NCBI GenBank assembly: GCA_018823175.1
Contig: JAHJIY010000081.1
Span: 1-64,000, forward strand
Direction: 5' to 3'
DNA: 64,000 nt
Source: Pseudomonadota bacterium
Lineage (GTDB): Bacteria; Desulfobacterota; Desulfobulbia; Desulfobulbales; JAHJIY01
Shown here: positions 34,119 through 43,278 of the stretch, piece by piece
Layout: every line of letters starts with the position of its first letter
How positions within the stretch are numbered: position 1 is the first letter of the stretch
Notes under the pieces: model-generated
What the model was told of the DNA's origin: nothing
The model's input: only the letters and a program-made list of their open reading frames with translations
Database searches by the model: none
Position numbers and translations under genes: made by a program

Positions 34119-34550
34119 ATGCGCAAAGAAGAAGTCCCTCAGGATCAAGGCATTGCCGACGGCTTAAAAGAAGTCACCTATGCGGTTGATGAAAACGGCG
34201 ATTATGTATTGGTGCCCAGCACCGGCTGGGAGCCCAAAAACATCTCCAATTATCAGGCCTGGGAAGGAATTGCCGAACAGATCAGAACAGCCCGCCAACA
34301 GGTCCTTAACAACGAGGCCTCCCCCCTGGCCTATCACATGGCCCGCAACCTGATGGATGTCTCTCTGCTGGCCCAATATATGGGAATCATGCGCTGGCGG
34401 GTCAAACGACATCTCAAACCACGGATATTTATGAAATTGAACCAGAATATACTCCACCGCTATGCGAGTCTTCTCAAAATAACTGTGGCACAGTTACAGG
34501 ACATATCGCTGGTTGAAGAATTGAAAATTCCAGGCCAGGACCGGAAATAA
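34119..34550 (+). CDS. Hypothetical protein, partner of BtrH-like gene
   Basis: A 143-residue soluble protein with no domain I can name. The N-terminus is acidic and polar (EVTYAVDENGDYVLVPSTGW); residues about 50-140 are helical (IRTARQQVLNNEASPLAYHMARNLMD, LLAQYMGIMRWRVKRHLKPRIF) and resemble a small helical DNA- or protein-binding module such as a helix-turn-helix (LLKITVAQLQDISLVEEL), but this is weak. It ends one base before the BtrH-like gene, so the two are cotranscribed and divergent from the lipid cluster. Confidence 0.75.
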   Translation: MRKEEVPQDQGIADGLKEVTYAVDENGDYVLVPSTGWEPKNISNYQAWEGIAEQIRTARQQVLNNEASPLAYHMARNLMDVSLLAQYMGIMRWRVKRHLKPRIFMKLNQNILHRYASLLKITVAQLQDISLVEELKIPGQDRK

Positions 34551-34551
34551 C

Positions 34552-35553
34552 ATGAAAATAGATTACAAACACCGCCAATCAGCCCACTGCGAAAACGGCG
34601 CGACCGCCGGGCTCATCACCCATCACGGCATCGAGATAAGTGAGGCCATGACCTTCGGCATCGGGGCCGGGCTGTTTTTTGGCTACATTCCATTTATCAG
34701 ACTCAACCATCTGCCGCTGACGACTTTCCGGGTCGCCACCGGTTCAATTTTTAAAAGGGTTACCAAGGAACTGGGGATCACTATTAAGACCCGCAAGTTC
34801 AGCAACCAACAACAGGCCATGGACGTTCTGGATGAAACTATCGCCAGGGGCATCCCGGTTGGTCTGCAGACCGGGGCCTGGTGGCTTCCCTATTTTCCGG
34901 ATGCCTACCGTTTCCACTTCAACATGCATAACCTGGTGGTCTTCGGAAAAAAAGATAACAGCTACCTGATCAGCGATTCGGTCTTCCCGGAACCGGTGGT
35001 CTGCGCCGTTGATGATCTGAGGAAAGCCCGTTTCGCCAAGGGGGCCCTCGCCCCCAAAGGCAAGATGTATTACCTGAGCGAAGTGCCCGACCGGATTGAC
35101 ATGCCCAAAGCAATAATAAACGGCATCAAAACAGTCACCAAGGCCATGCTCAAATACCCTCTGCCGATCATCGGGGTTTCCGGGATCCGCTTTCTGGCCA
35201 GACGGGTTGAGAGCTGGCCCATCAAACTCGGGCATGAAAAGGCCCTGCTCTATCTTGGTCAATTAATCAGGATGCAGGAAGAAATCGGTACCGGCGGCGC
35301 CGGTTTTCGTTTCATCTATGCGGCCTTCCTGCAGGAAGCAGCTGTTCATCTGGCAAATGACCGCTTTATTGAATTTTCAGAAAGGATGACCTTGATCGGG
35401 GACCGCTGGCGGGAATTCGCGGTCAGGGCAGCCCGGAACTGCAAGGGCCGGGCCGGTAACGAGGACAGCTATCCGGCCATGGCCAATATCCTGATGGAGA
35501 TCGCAGACCTGGAAGAGGGACTTTACCGGGAGCTAGCGGAGGCGGTTGCTTAA
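34552..35553 (+). CDS. BtrH-like acyltransferase/peptidase-fold protein
   Basis: A 333-residue protein. The N-terminal 130 residues match the BtrH N-terminal domain: HCENGATAGLITHHG contains the catalytic Cys, and FHFNMHNLVVFGKKDNSYLISDS carries the His and Asp region of the papain-like triad. The remainder resembles DUF4872. BtrH of butirosin synthesis moves an acyl group from an acyl carrier protein to an amine. With two ACPs in the divergent cluster, an acyl-transfer or release step for the cluster product is a reasonable inference. It follows the unknown gene by one base. Confidence 0.75.
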   Translation: MKIDYKHRQSAHCENGATAGLITHHGIEISEAMTFGIGAGLFFGYIPFIRLNHLPLTTFRVATGSIFKRVTKELGITIKTRKFSNQQQAMDVLDETIARGIPVGLQTGAWWLPYFPDAYRFHFNMHNLVVFGKKDNSYLISDSVFPEPVVCAVDDLRKARFAKGALAPKGKMYYLSEVPDRIDMPKAIINGIKTVTKAMLKYPLPIIGVSGIRFLARRVESWPIKLGHEKALLYLGQLIRMQEEIGTGGAGFRFIYAAFLQEAAVHLANDRFIEFSERMTLIGDRWREFAVRAARNCKGRAGNEDSYPAMANILMEIADLEEGLYRELAEAVA

Positions 35554-35749
35554 CAGACAACCACGCCCTCATCACCATAAGTGGCAAACCCCGGTCGTCA
35601 CCAGGAAAAAACATCCGGATCTGGCATAAATCCTCACCTCAACCCTAATTGCTGGATCGTAAAACTCAAAAAATTTCTCTTGCCTTTCAAACCAATAACC
35701 ATGGTAGCATTAATCAAGATCGCCAGAATTTATCTCTAAGGAGGGCATC

Positions 35750-36088
35750 ATGAAATTATTCCCCATGCTAGCGATTATGATACTGCTGATCTCCGGCAAC
35801 GCCAGTGCGGACGAAGTCTACGCCACAGCATCGGAAGTCGACGGCAACACGGTTATCTCGTGCACACCCCGGGAAGGAGGAGATATTGAAAGGGCATACA
35901 TCACCCTCTATGAATCAGACGGCCTGAACCTTTCGATTATCCGCCAGGAAATGAATGTATCTTACAGCAACGAAACAACCTACGTCCTGACCGGCAAGCA
36001 CAATATAATCAAGGGAATGTGCAAGTTCATTCTGGCGGACGGCTCAAAGAGAATTACCCGAGGGGAATTCTCCGTCAGCATGAGATAA
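35750..36088 (+). CDS. Small periplasmic hypothetical protein
   Basis: A 112-residue protein with a clear signal peptide (LFPMLAIMILLISGNASA, cleavage about residue 20) and a strong ribosome binding site AAGGAGGG. The mature part is beta-rich with two Cys (VISCTP, KGMCKF) that could form a disulfide. It stands alone and is followed by a terminator. No family recognised. Confidence 0.75.
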   Translation: MKLFPMLAIMILLISGNASADEVYATASEVDGNTVISCTPREGGDIERAYITLYESDGLNLSIIRQEMNVSYSNETTYVLTGKHNIIKGMCKFILADGSKRITRGEFSVSMR

Positions 36089-36130
36089 CCAAGGACAAAT
36101 TTTCCAAATTTGGGCATATAAAAATACTGC

Positions 36131-36170
36131 GGGCCCGGCGATCACTAATAATCGCCGGGCCCTTTTTATT
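36131..36170 (+). terminator. Rho-independent terminator
   Basis: A perfect 12-base stem (GGGCCCGGCGAT at 36131-36142, its complement at 36151-36162), an 8-base loop and a T-rich tail. It ends the transcript of the small periplasmic protein gene. Confidence 0.92.
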
Positions 36171-36261
36171 GATAGACAACGGAACAGAATTACATTTTAT
36201 AAATTAAGATTTATAATAGTGCCTTGGCGGGCGCTTTATAAATCCCACAACAAAGAGAAAA

Positions 36262-36834
36262 ATGGAGAACTGCTTGTTTCTATCCGGTAAGGTCCTATTA
36301 CTGCTAATCCTAATTCCCGGGTCAGTGCTGGCCGGCGAAGGAGGATTTAACGATCCTGAACGTGCCGGCATCGGAGTGACCTTCGGCCATAGTTATGATC
36401 CTTCGCCAACCTTCGGCTTTTTGCAGATAACCGGGATCTTGCAGTACGATTACGATCGAATCTGGCCACACCCGGCACCGGAACCACTTTATTTCAAGGT
36501 GGAAGCAAGCCTTGGGCTCGCTGACTACCATGACAATAAACGATTGATGACCTCCGCCAACATGCTGGCCCAATACTACATTTCTGATAAACCTGGCCGG
36601 TTCCATCCTTATCTGGAAGCCGGGATCGGTCTGATCTATACCGATTTCAATGTTGAGGATCAGGGCCTGCGATTTAATTTCAACCCCCAGGCCGGCATCG
36701 GTTGCGACTTCCTGACCAAAAAAGGCAATGGCTACTTCGCCAATCTCCGGCTTCATCATCTCTCCAATGGAAACCTCTATCGTGACAACCGGGGCAACAA
36801 CTCGGTCCTGCTTCAGATCGGCCGGTGGTTTTAA
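36262..36834 (+). CDS. Lipid A 3-O-deacylase (PagL-like) outer membrane protein
   Basis: A 190-residue protein with a signal peptide (VLLLLILIPGSVLA) and an eight-strand beta-barrel pattern ending in Phe (QIGRWF). The C-terminal motif RLHHLSNGNLYRDNRGNNS carries the PagL His and Ser (H-x-S-N-G). PagL removes the 3-O acyl chain of lipid A at the outer membrane. It stands alone downstream of the terminator. Acyloxyacyl-hydrolase-like naming is an alternative used for the same family. Confidence 0.82.
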   Translation: MENCLFLSGKVLLLLILIPGSVLAGEGGFNDPERAGIGVTFGHSYDPSPTFGFLQITGILQYDYDRIWPHPAPEPLYFKVEASLGLADYHDNKRLMTSANMLAQYYISDKPGRFHPYLEAGIGLIYTDFNVEDQGLRFNFNPQAGIGCDFLTKKGNGYFANLRLHHLSNGNLYRDNRGNNSVLLQIGRWF

Positions 36835-36950
36835 CCTGGAATAAGTGCTATGCTGAGAATAAATCCCTTTTAGGATGACGAAAGATACCAGCCCCGATCA
36901 GTTCACCAACCATTAGGCTCATAAAATAAAACCCGAAAGGAGAATAAGAG

Positions 36951-37136
36951 ATGAAACCAGTCCCGTTAATCGTTGTGCTGTTTCTAGTTTTGATTGCCGT
37001 CATGCACCTGCTCAGACTCATATTCCAAGTTGAAGTAATCGTGGCAGGAACGGTCCTTCCCATGTGGATGAGCCTGATCGGCGGCATGTTTACCGCCTTG
37101 CTGGCGGTTCTGCTCTGGCGGGAAAATAAAAAATAG
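36951..37136 (+). CDS. Small two-helix membrane protein
   Basis: A 61-residue protein with two hydrophobic helices (LIVVLFLVLIAVMHLLRLIF and LIGGMFTALLAVLLWRE) and a Lys tail, behind a good ribosome binding site (AAAGGAG). It lies 5 bases before the tex start, so the two are probably cotranscribed. No function known. Confidence 0.75.
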   Translation: MKPVPLIVVLFLVLIAVMHLLRLIFQVEVIVAGTVLPMWMSLIGGMFTALLAVLLWRENKK

Positions 37137-37141
37137 CCATC

Positions 37142-39265
37142 ATGAAAGTAAATCAGGAAATCATCGCTCAAGAACTACAGATTAAACCCGGCCAGGTATC
37201 GGCCGTTGCGGCCCTGTTTGACGATGGGGCCACGGTGCCGTTTATCGCCCGCTACCGAAAAGAAGCAACCGGCCTGCTGGATGAAACCAAGATTACCGCA
37301 ATCCGGGACCGTCTTTCACAACTAGCCGAACTCGACAAACGTCGGGAGGCGATCATCACCTCCTTAACCGAACGCGCCCTGCTCGACAAAAAACTGCACC
37401 AGGAGATATTGACCGCCGCCAATCTGACCACCCTTGAAGATCTCTACCTGCCGCACCGCCCAAAGCGCCGGACCAGAAGTATCATTGCCAAAGAAAAAGG
37501 ACTCGAACCACTGGCCCGCGCGATCTTCAAACAGGACAACAGTCCGCTCTCACCTGAAAAATTTATCAACCAGGAACAGGAAGTGCTTGATGCGGAGGAG
37601 GCCTTGGCCGGGGCCCGCGACATCATTGCCGAATGGATCAGTGAAGATGGGACGGCCCGCGCCGGATTGCGTAATTTCTTTGGGCGCAAGGCCTTGATCA
37701 ACTCCAGGGTGGTCAAAAAAAATCAGGAGTCCGGGGCCAAGTTCAGGGACTATTTTGATTGGCAGGAACCGACCGCCAAAATACCGGGTCATCGGCTGCT
37801 TGCCATGTTGCGCGGTGAAAACGAAAAAATATTGACCCTGGCCCTGCGTCCCCCCGAAGAAGAGGCCCTTGATCTTTTGCGGCAAAAATATGTGCGGGGA
37901 GACAATCTTGCGGCCCGACAAGTCTATCTAGCGGTTACCGACAGTTACAAACGACTACTGGCCCCGTCGCTGGAGAACGAACTGCGCGCCAACCTTAAAG
38001 AACAGGCGGACCGCGAGGCGATCAAGGTTTTTGCCGAGAATTTGCGGGAACTGCTACTCGCCTCACCCCTGGGCCGGAAACGAGTTATGGCCCTTGATCC
38101 AGGCTTTCGGACCGGCGCCAAACTGGTCTGCCTCGACGCCCAGGGCAAGCTTCTGCACTTCACCACCATCTATCCGACCCTCTCCGCCGGCCAGAGCCGG
38201 GAAGCAGAAAAAACAGTTACCGAGCTCTGCAAAAAATACCAGATTGAGGCCATTGCCATCGGTAACGGCACCGCCGGCCGGGAGACCGAGTCCTTTGTCC
38301 GGGCCCTCAACTTGGCACCGGACATAATCATCACCATGGTCGATGAAAGCGGCGCCTCGATCTACTCCGCCTCGGAAACGGCCAGGACGGAATTCCCAGA
38401 CCACGACCTCACGGTTCGCGGTTCTGTATCAATCGGCCGCCGCCTCCAGGACCCCTTAGCCGAATTGGTGAAACTAGACCCCAAAGTTATCGGGGTTGGC
38501 CAATATCAACATGACGTCAACCAGACGGCCCTGAAAAAAAGCCTGGATGACACCGTCATCAGCTGCGTAAACAAGGTCGGGGTAGAACTCAACACGGCGA
38601 GCGCCGAACTGCTTAGCCATGTTTCCGGCCTGGGACCGGTATTGGCCAAAAACATCATCAAGTTCCGGAATGAAAACGGCCCATTTACCGACCGAAAAAA
38701 ATTATTGAAGATTCCCCGTCTGGGGGGAAAGGCCTTTGAGCAATGCGCCGGTTTTTTACGAATCCAGGGCGCCGCCAATCCTCTAGACGCCAGCGCCGTT
38801 CACCCGGAACAATACCGAATAGTCGAACAGATGGCCAAGGATTGCGACTGTCAGGTAAACGACCTGATCAGCCAAACGGAAACCCGAGAGAAAATCGAAC
38901 TAAACCGCTATGTCACCGAGACGGTTGGCCTACCGACCTTAACCGATATCATCACGGAACTGGCCAAACCGGGCCGCGATCCCCGGGCAGGCTTCAGTCA
39001 GTTCTCCTTTGCCGAGGGGATCAACAGCATCGATGACCTGCATCCTGGAATGAGGATTCCCGGACTCGTCACCAATGTGACCAAATTCGGGGCCTTTGTC
39101 GATATCGGCGTCCATCAGGACGGGTTGATTCACATCAGTCAACTGGCCGACCGTTTTGTCAAAGATCCGGCGGAAGTGGTAAAGGTTCGGCAACAGGTAA
39201 TGGTCCGGGTGTTGGAAATTGATCCCTTGCGAAAAAGGATCGCCCTTTCTCTGCGGAAAGACTAA
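37142..39265 (+). CDS. tex: Tex family RNA-binding transcription accessory protein
   Basis: A 707-residue protein with the full Tex layout: N-terminal helical domain (GATVPFIARYRKEATGLLDE), YqgF-like RNase H-fold domain (RVMALDPGFRTGAKLVCLDAQGKLLHF), helix-hairpin-helix (LNTASAELLSHVSGLGPVLAKNII) and a C-terminal S1 RNA-binding domain (about residues 635-705; LVTNVTKFGAFVDIGVHQDGLIHISQL). Tex binds nucleic acids and influences transcription in many bacteria. Length is close to the usual 720-780. Confidence 0.95.
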   Translation: MKVNQEIIAQELQIKPGQVSAVAALFDDGATVPFIARYRKEATGLLDETKITAIRDRLSQLAELDKRREAIITSLTERALLDKKLHQEILTAANLTTLEDLYLPHRPKRRTRSIIAKEKGLEPLARAIFKQDNSPLSPEKFINQEQEVLDAEEALAGARDIIAEWISEDGTARAGLRNFFGRKALINSRVVKKNQESGAKFRDYFDWQEPTAKIPGHRLLAMLRGENEKILTLALRPPEEEALDLLRQKYVRGDNLAARQVYLAVTDSYKRLLAPSLENELRANLKEQADREAIKVFAENLRELLLASPLGRKRVMALDPGFRTGAKLVCLDAQGKLLHFTTIYPTLSAGQSREAEKTVTELCKKYQIEAIAIGNGTAGRETESFVRALNLAPDIIITMVDESGASIYSASETARTEFPDHDLTVRGSVSIGRRLQDPLAELVKLDPKVIGVGQYQHDVNQTALKKSLDDTVISCVNKVGVELNTASAELLSHVSGLGPVLAKNIIKFRNENGPFTDRKKLLKIPRLGGKAFEQCAGFLRIQGAANPLDASAVHPEQYRIVEQMAKDCDCQVNDLISQTETREKIELNRYVTETVGLPTLTDIITELAKPGRDPRAGFSQFSFAEGINSIDDLHPGMRIPGLVTNVTKFGAFVDIGVHQDGLIHISQLADRFVKDPAEVVKVRQQVMVRVLEIDPLRKRIALSLRKD

Positions 39266-39400
39266 AAAAGCAGGAAAGGCAAAGTGTAATTTTCTTTCCT
39301 GAACACACCTCAAAGAGAATAGATAACATCAAATCTTCCAGGCCGGCTGTCATGGTCAGGATATTGACTTTTTACCAAACCGCAATTATTCAATAGACCG

Positions 39401-40321
39401 ATGAAAAAACACCGCCCTTTACATAAAAAAATCAGAGACCAGCTGTTTTATCTGCTCGTCCTGATCATGATTAAACTGTTACGCCTCATGCCCAGAAAAC
39501 CGGCGGTCAAACTTTTACGGATGCTTGGGGCGATAATTTTCCATCTGGGCGGCAGTACCCGTAGAAAGACAGTCAAGCACCTGACCCTGGCCTTTGGCCA
39601 TGAAAAAACAGAGCAGGAAATAATCCAGATCGCCAGAAATAACTTTATCCATTTATTCGGGGCAGCGGCGGATTTCTTCCGCCTGCCCTGCCTGTTGAAG
39701 AATGAGTTTAACGGACTGATCACCACCGAAGGATTACATCATCTGGAGCAGGCCTGGGCCGAAGGCAAAGGGGTAATGATGCTGACCGCCCATTTCGGCA
39801 ACTGGGAACTACTTGCGGCCTGGCTGGCCTGGAATGGTTACCCGATGAAAGGAGTCGGCACCTCACTATTCGATCCACGCCTGGACAAACTAGTAGTCGA
39901 GACCAGGACCAAGGCCGGTATCACCAACATCGCGCGCGGTAAGGCAACCCGTGAGATCATGCGCACCTTAAAAGAAGGTGGGGCGATCGGCATGTTGATC
40001 GATCAGGACACCAAAGTGAAAAGCACCTTTGTCAATTTCTTCGGTTATCCCGCCTCAACCCCAACCGGCCCGACCCTACTGGCCCGCAAATTCAAGATTC
40101 CGATCATCCCCATATTTATCCACATGCGTGAGGACCTCACCTACCATATCGAAGGTTTCCCGCCCATTACCCAGGAATACAGCGACAATGAAGAGCGGGA
40201 TATCACCATCAATACCCAGCGCTGCACGGACCTTTACGAACAGGTGATCCGCCGCCATCCGGCCCAATGGGTCTGGATGCATAAACGCTGGCACCGAAAA
40301 CCCACACCGAATATCTCATAA
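39401..40321 (+). CDS. LpxL/HtrB-like acyltransferase
   Basis: A 306-residue protein with an N-terminal membrane helix (LFYLLVLIMIKLLRLM) and the LpxL-family fold. Block I reads TAHFGNWELLAAW (His-x4-Glu), so the catalytic acid is present, in contrast with the paralogue at 28355. Further blocks are GGAIGMLIDQDTKVKSTFVNFFG and PTGPTLLARKFKIPIIPIF. It likely adds a secondary acyl chain to lipid A from acyl-ACP at the inner membrane. It is monocistronic. Confidence 0.87.
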   Translation: MKKHRPLHKKIRDQLFYLLVLIMIKLLRLMPRKPAVKLLRMLGAIIFHLGGSTRRKTVKHLTLAFGHEKTEQEIIQIARNNFIHLFGAAADFFRLPCLLKNEFNGLITTEGLHHLEQAWAEGKGVMMLTAHFGNWELLAAWLAWNGYPMKGVGTSLFDPRLDKLVVETRTKAGITNIARGKATREIMRTLKEGGAIGMLIDQDTKVKSTFVNFFGYPASTPTGPTLLARKFKIPIIPIFIHMREDLTYHIEGFPPITQEYSDNEERDITINTQRCTDLYEQVIRRHPAQWVWMHKRWHRKPTPNIS

Positions 40322-40486
40322 AGCAAATTAACCACAAATACCGGCGGCTAAACAACCTGATCAGCCGGGCAGATTTGCCAGGCCTGTCTAGGTGCATTTC
40401 GAAATAATAGGGGGAAGCCAAAACGGCTGGGGAAAAACAATGGCTGATTATTATTGATCAGGCGACCAACAAATTAGTGTTCGCTC

Positions 40487-40975
40487 TTAAGCCACCAAAA
40501 CATTGCGCAAAGGATTATCCTCTGTGACCCGACTCATTACGGCCGCGTTAAATGAATCGGCATTTTTTAAGGGAAACGTCACATAGGTATTTTTGCCGCC
40601 TTTTTTGCTACTGATCGATAAAAGCCGAAAAGGAAATAAATTAATGATCCGGGCATCTTTAATATCGGAAAATTCAACGCTGCGGCGCACAAACCCAAAG
40701 AGGTCATAACCGTATATTCTTTGATCATCAACCCCGTATTTATAGATTTTCACGATAACACCATAAAAGAGGATCATGGCCAACCAGGAAACCAGAGATA
40801 TTATCGAAATATTTTTAAGCTCCTGACTACTCAGATCAAACTCAAGAACCCCCTCTTGCGCAAACCAGAAGTAGATATTCTGGACATATAAAACCAGGGC
40901 GACCACAACCAGAAAAACCAGAGCCAGCAAGAATAACGTTTTATACTTGAGCCTGAAATATTCGGTCTCAGCCAT
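40487..40975 (-). CDS. Membrane protein with PH-like domain
   Basis: A 162-residue protein; the ATG at 40975 is preferred to one six bases earlier because GGGAGAA lies at proper distance. Two helices (TLFLLALVFLVVVALVLYVQNIYFW and IISLVSWLAMILFYGVIVKIY) precede a soluble part (YGVDDQRIYGYDLFGFVRRSVEFSDI) that looks like a bacterial PH or bPH2-type domain. No partner gene. Function unknown. Confidence 0.65.
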   Translation of the reverse strand: MAETEYFRLKYKTLFLLALVFLVVVALVLYVQNIYFWFAQEGVLEFDLSSQELKNISIISLVSWLAMILFYGVIVKIYKYGVDDQRIYGYDLFGFVRRSVEFSDIKDARIINLFPFRLLSISSKKGGKNTYVTFPLKNADSFNAAVMSRVTEDNPLRNVLVA

Positions 40976-41152
40976 TTTCAATTCTCCCGCGATATTTTTT
41001 GTAAAGTCAACTTGTTACCTGCAAATCTATCAAGTTGCCCAACCAAAGTCAAACTACTTTTCATGACAGTTACATTGTGCTTGCCGGCGGCAATGAACCG
41101 CCCGTTCAACTAGCTTAAATTTGCATGTATTTTCAGCCACATCCTTTACTGG

Positions 41153-41710
41153 TCAGTTGTCGATCTCCTGGAGAATTACCGATTCCAGATGAAAAATCTG
41201 CGACTCATAGGCCGGCAGGTTGCCTCCTTCGCCCACCCCATCGTTATTACAATCCAGAAATAAACCGTCCTGACTTTTAATCGTACCCCGAAGATGCATC
41301 ACATAATCAGCATTTTCAATTGGTGCACTGGAGAGCCAGGTAATGAAGTTTGGTCTCACCTGCACCTTATTATTCTGGGTGGCGGCATCGACCCAGAAAT
41401 TGTTCTCATTTTTTTTGAGCAGTCGAATATTAAGGTTTGGCTGGACCGTGCTAGAGTCGATATTTTTATTGAAAATAACCCCCGCCGCAAGATAGGTCAT
41501 GTTGTCGACATGGACCGGGCTGAACTGCACCGAGGTTACCCGGAAAGAGCTGGCAACTGCGGTGGCCCCTTTTGCTGATTTGGAAATAGCCATTTTTCGA
41601 GGAACAGTCTTGCTCGGCACGTCAGTAACTGATTTCGCCTGCACACAATCGACAATGCTACCTATGGGAAGAAGACAGAGAACCAAAAGTATTCTTGTGA
41701 ATAATTTCAT
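41153..41710 (-). CDS. Exported hypothetical protein with Ig-like domain
   Basis: A 185-residue protein starting at the ATG at 41710 behind AAGGAGG; the in-frame extension to 41794 falls in a dispersed repeat. A signal peptide (LFTRILLVLCLLPIGSIVDCVQA) is followed by a beta domain resembling the bacterial Ig-like/SbsA type (VTSVQFSPVHVDNMTYLAAGVIFNKNIDSSTV, LRGTIKSQDGLFLDCNNDGVGEGG). The Asp/Asn-rich segment may bind calcium. Function unknown. Confidence 0.65.
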   Translation of the reverse strand: MKLFTRILLVLCLLPIGSIVDCVQAKSVTDVPSKTVPRKMAISKSAKGATAVASSFRVTSVQFSPVHVDNMTYLAAGVIFNKNIDSSTVQPNLNIRLLKKNENNFWVDAATQNNKVQVRPNFITWLSSAPIENADYVMHLRGTIKSQDGLFLDCNNDGVGEGGNLPAYESQIFHLESVILQEIDN

Positions 41711-41721
41711 GCATACCTCCT

Positions 41722-41768
41722 TGCCCCATATGTGGGCATCCATGTTCACTAAAAATCTAGACCGACCA
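41722..41768. repeat. Dispersed repeat copy (CATGTTCA type)
   Basis: The stretch has GGGCATCCATGTTCACT, an A-run, TCTAGACCGAC. It matches the units at 2112-2282 and 28276-28310 and lies just upstream of the exported Ig-like protein gene, as the first units do for their gene. Confidence 0.4.
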
Positions 41769-41952
41769 TCTTTACTATCGCCAGTTTCCATCAATTGCCG
41801 AAGTGTTCCCAGCAGATAAACAAATCAGTTTTTAAGCCACATAACTTTTCAACTTACGGCCAGCACCTTAAATCGGAACAGCAAAGCATGAAAGTCACGA
41901 GTAACAAGAAAAAAAACTCGTTCCCTGTCAGTTTCAGATGAATTTCGGCAGG

Positions 41953-42882
41953 TTAATACCACCGCCAAAGTGCTAAAATTAATGATATCACAAAGACAAA
42001 TCCCAGGTTCATATACGCCATGAAATAAAAAACTTTTTCATGAATTTCAGAATGATGATTTCCTTTCTCCCCGGAAAGTTTACCAACCTCCGGCATAGCT
42101 AAAATTTTATCTTCGCCATGTGGTGCTTGTCCAAGTATCTCCGTCAAATCAGTTCCAACATGATGTCTTTTCATATGAATGCCGTGCCCCCAACGTTTAC
42201 TTTGGGTTACATCATAAATTTTTCCTTTATAGGCAAAATAAGCCAGCCGACCTTCTTCACCGTCAAAATTCGCCAATTCGGCAAGAGTGAATACCCCTGA
42301 ATCAGACATTTTAGTTGTTTTCTTCTTTCTTAATTTTGGACCAATTACCAAAACAACAAATAGAGCAGACAGCACCATAATGGAAAAAATAACAATTTTA
42401 ATAAGCAGGAGAATACCAAACTGCGAAGATAGCATCAGGCTAAAAGATGGGACCTTATAATAAGTCAGAATTGCTCCCGTAAGCGCCATAATTGCCATTG
42501 AAGCGATGCCAACCCTGACCTCTCCCCGCGGCAAACCCTGAGAGGCGTAGGCTGGCTTTAAAACAAGGTGGACGTAGAGAATTGTTCCAAACCACATGAA
42601 GGCGGTCATAATGTGGATGTATCCGATGATTAACTTGAATATCCGCGCTATCGTGCCTTTGGTTGGGTTAATTTGTTCAGTCCGGGGTGAAACTGCCAAA
42701 TAATACCCCTGCCCGGTTTGGGTAAGTACACCACCTCCCAATTGATCAAAATGACATATATTGCATGCTGTGCCGGTAGCCTCAGCGTACTCTTCCGTTG
42801 CATTTACTAAAGCCGAGATAGCGACAGCCAGAAAAAAGACAATCAGAATTATCCGGATATAATTTTGCCTTTCCATATTCAT
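41953..42882 (-). CDS. Membrane heme protein: CxxCH, CopD-like helices, cytochrome b5-like domain
   Basis: A 309-residue protein with three parts in one chain. An N-terminal helix (IILIVFFLAVAISALV) leads to a single c-type heme motif (TACNICHFDQLGGG). Four helices of the CopD or DUF2231-like type follow (about residues 85-195). The C-terminal part (about 200-270) has the cytochrome b5 pattern FTLAELANFDGEEGRLAYFAYKGKIYDVTQSKRW with heme-ligand His in KRHHVGTD and APHGED. A last helix ends the protein. It probably moves electrons across or along the membrane. No partner enzyme is adjacent. Confidence 0.75.
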   Translation of the reverse strand: MNMERQNYIRIILIVFFLAVAISALVNATEEYAEATGTACNICHFDQLGGGVLTQTGQGYYLAVSPRTEQINPTKGTIARIFKLIIGYIHIMTAFMWFGTILYVHLVLKPAYASQGLPRGEVRVGIASMAIMALTGAILTYYKVPSFSLMLSSQFGILLLIKIVIFSIMVLSALFVVLVIGPKLRKKKTTKMSDSGVFTLAELANFDGEEGRLAYFAYKGKIYDVTQSKRWGHGIHMKRHHVGTDLTEILGQAPHGEDKILAMPEVGKLSGEKGNHHSEIHEKVFYFMAYMNLGFVFVISLILALWRWY

Positions 42883-43278
42883 TTTTCACTTAAAAAAGAG
42901 GAACCTACGTCGCCAACCTTCTTCCACCATCCTTTACCTATCCTAAAGTTACATCATTACTGTTGCCATGTTCTGTTTGAAAGAGCAAGTCGATCCACCA
43001 ATAATTATCAAATGGTGACACCTTTTATTTCTTATCCTTGTCAACGAGTCTATCAAAAGAATAACGGAAATTGGTTTATTTGGGCGACTGCTGCTAACCT
43101 ATAAACCGACACACGAGATCACCATTGCCTTCGGATGATATTTTAGATATCCTTTATGTATAATGGGTTTTTTCCTTTCAGCCCTGCAAATTACGCCTAT
43201 GTTTAGAGCCGAATATAGATGTGCGGTGGCTGGCAAGACCGCAAAAAACTAAATCGAGCCAAAGCAAAAGAGGACGGA
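42883..43278. other. Gap without recognised gene
   Basis: About 400 bases with only a weak open frame (42865-43104, plus) that lacks a ribosome binding site and overlaps the start of the heme protein gene. Divergent promoters for the flanking genes must lie here, but none is distinct enough to call. Confidence 0.4.

Noticed and set aside
42865-43104. 79-codon plus-strand frame
   Set aside because: No ribosome binding site, overlaps the start of the heme protein gene, no recognisable content.
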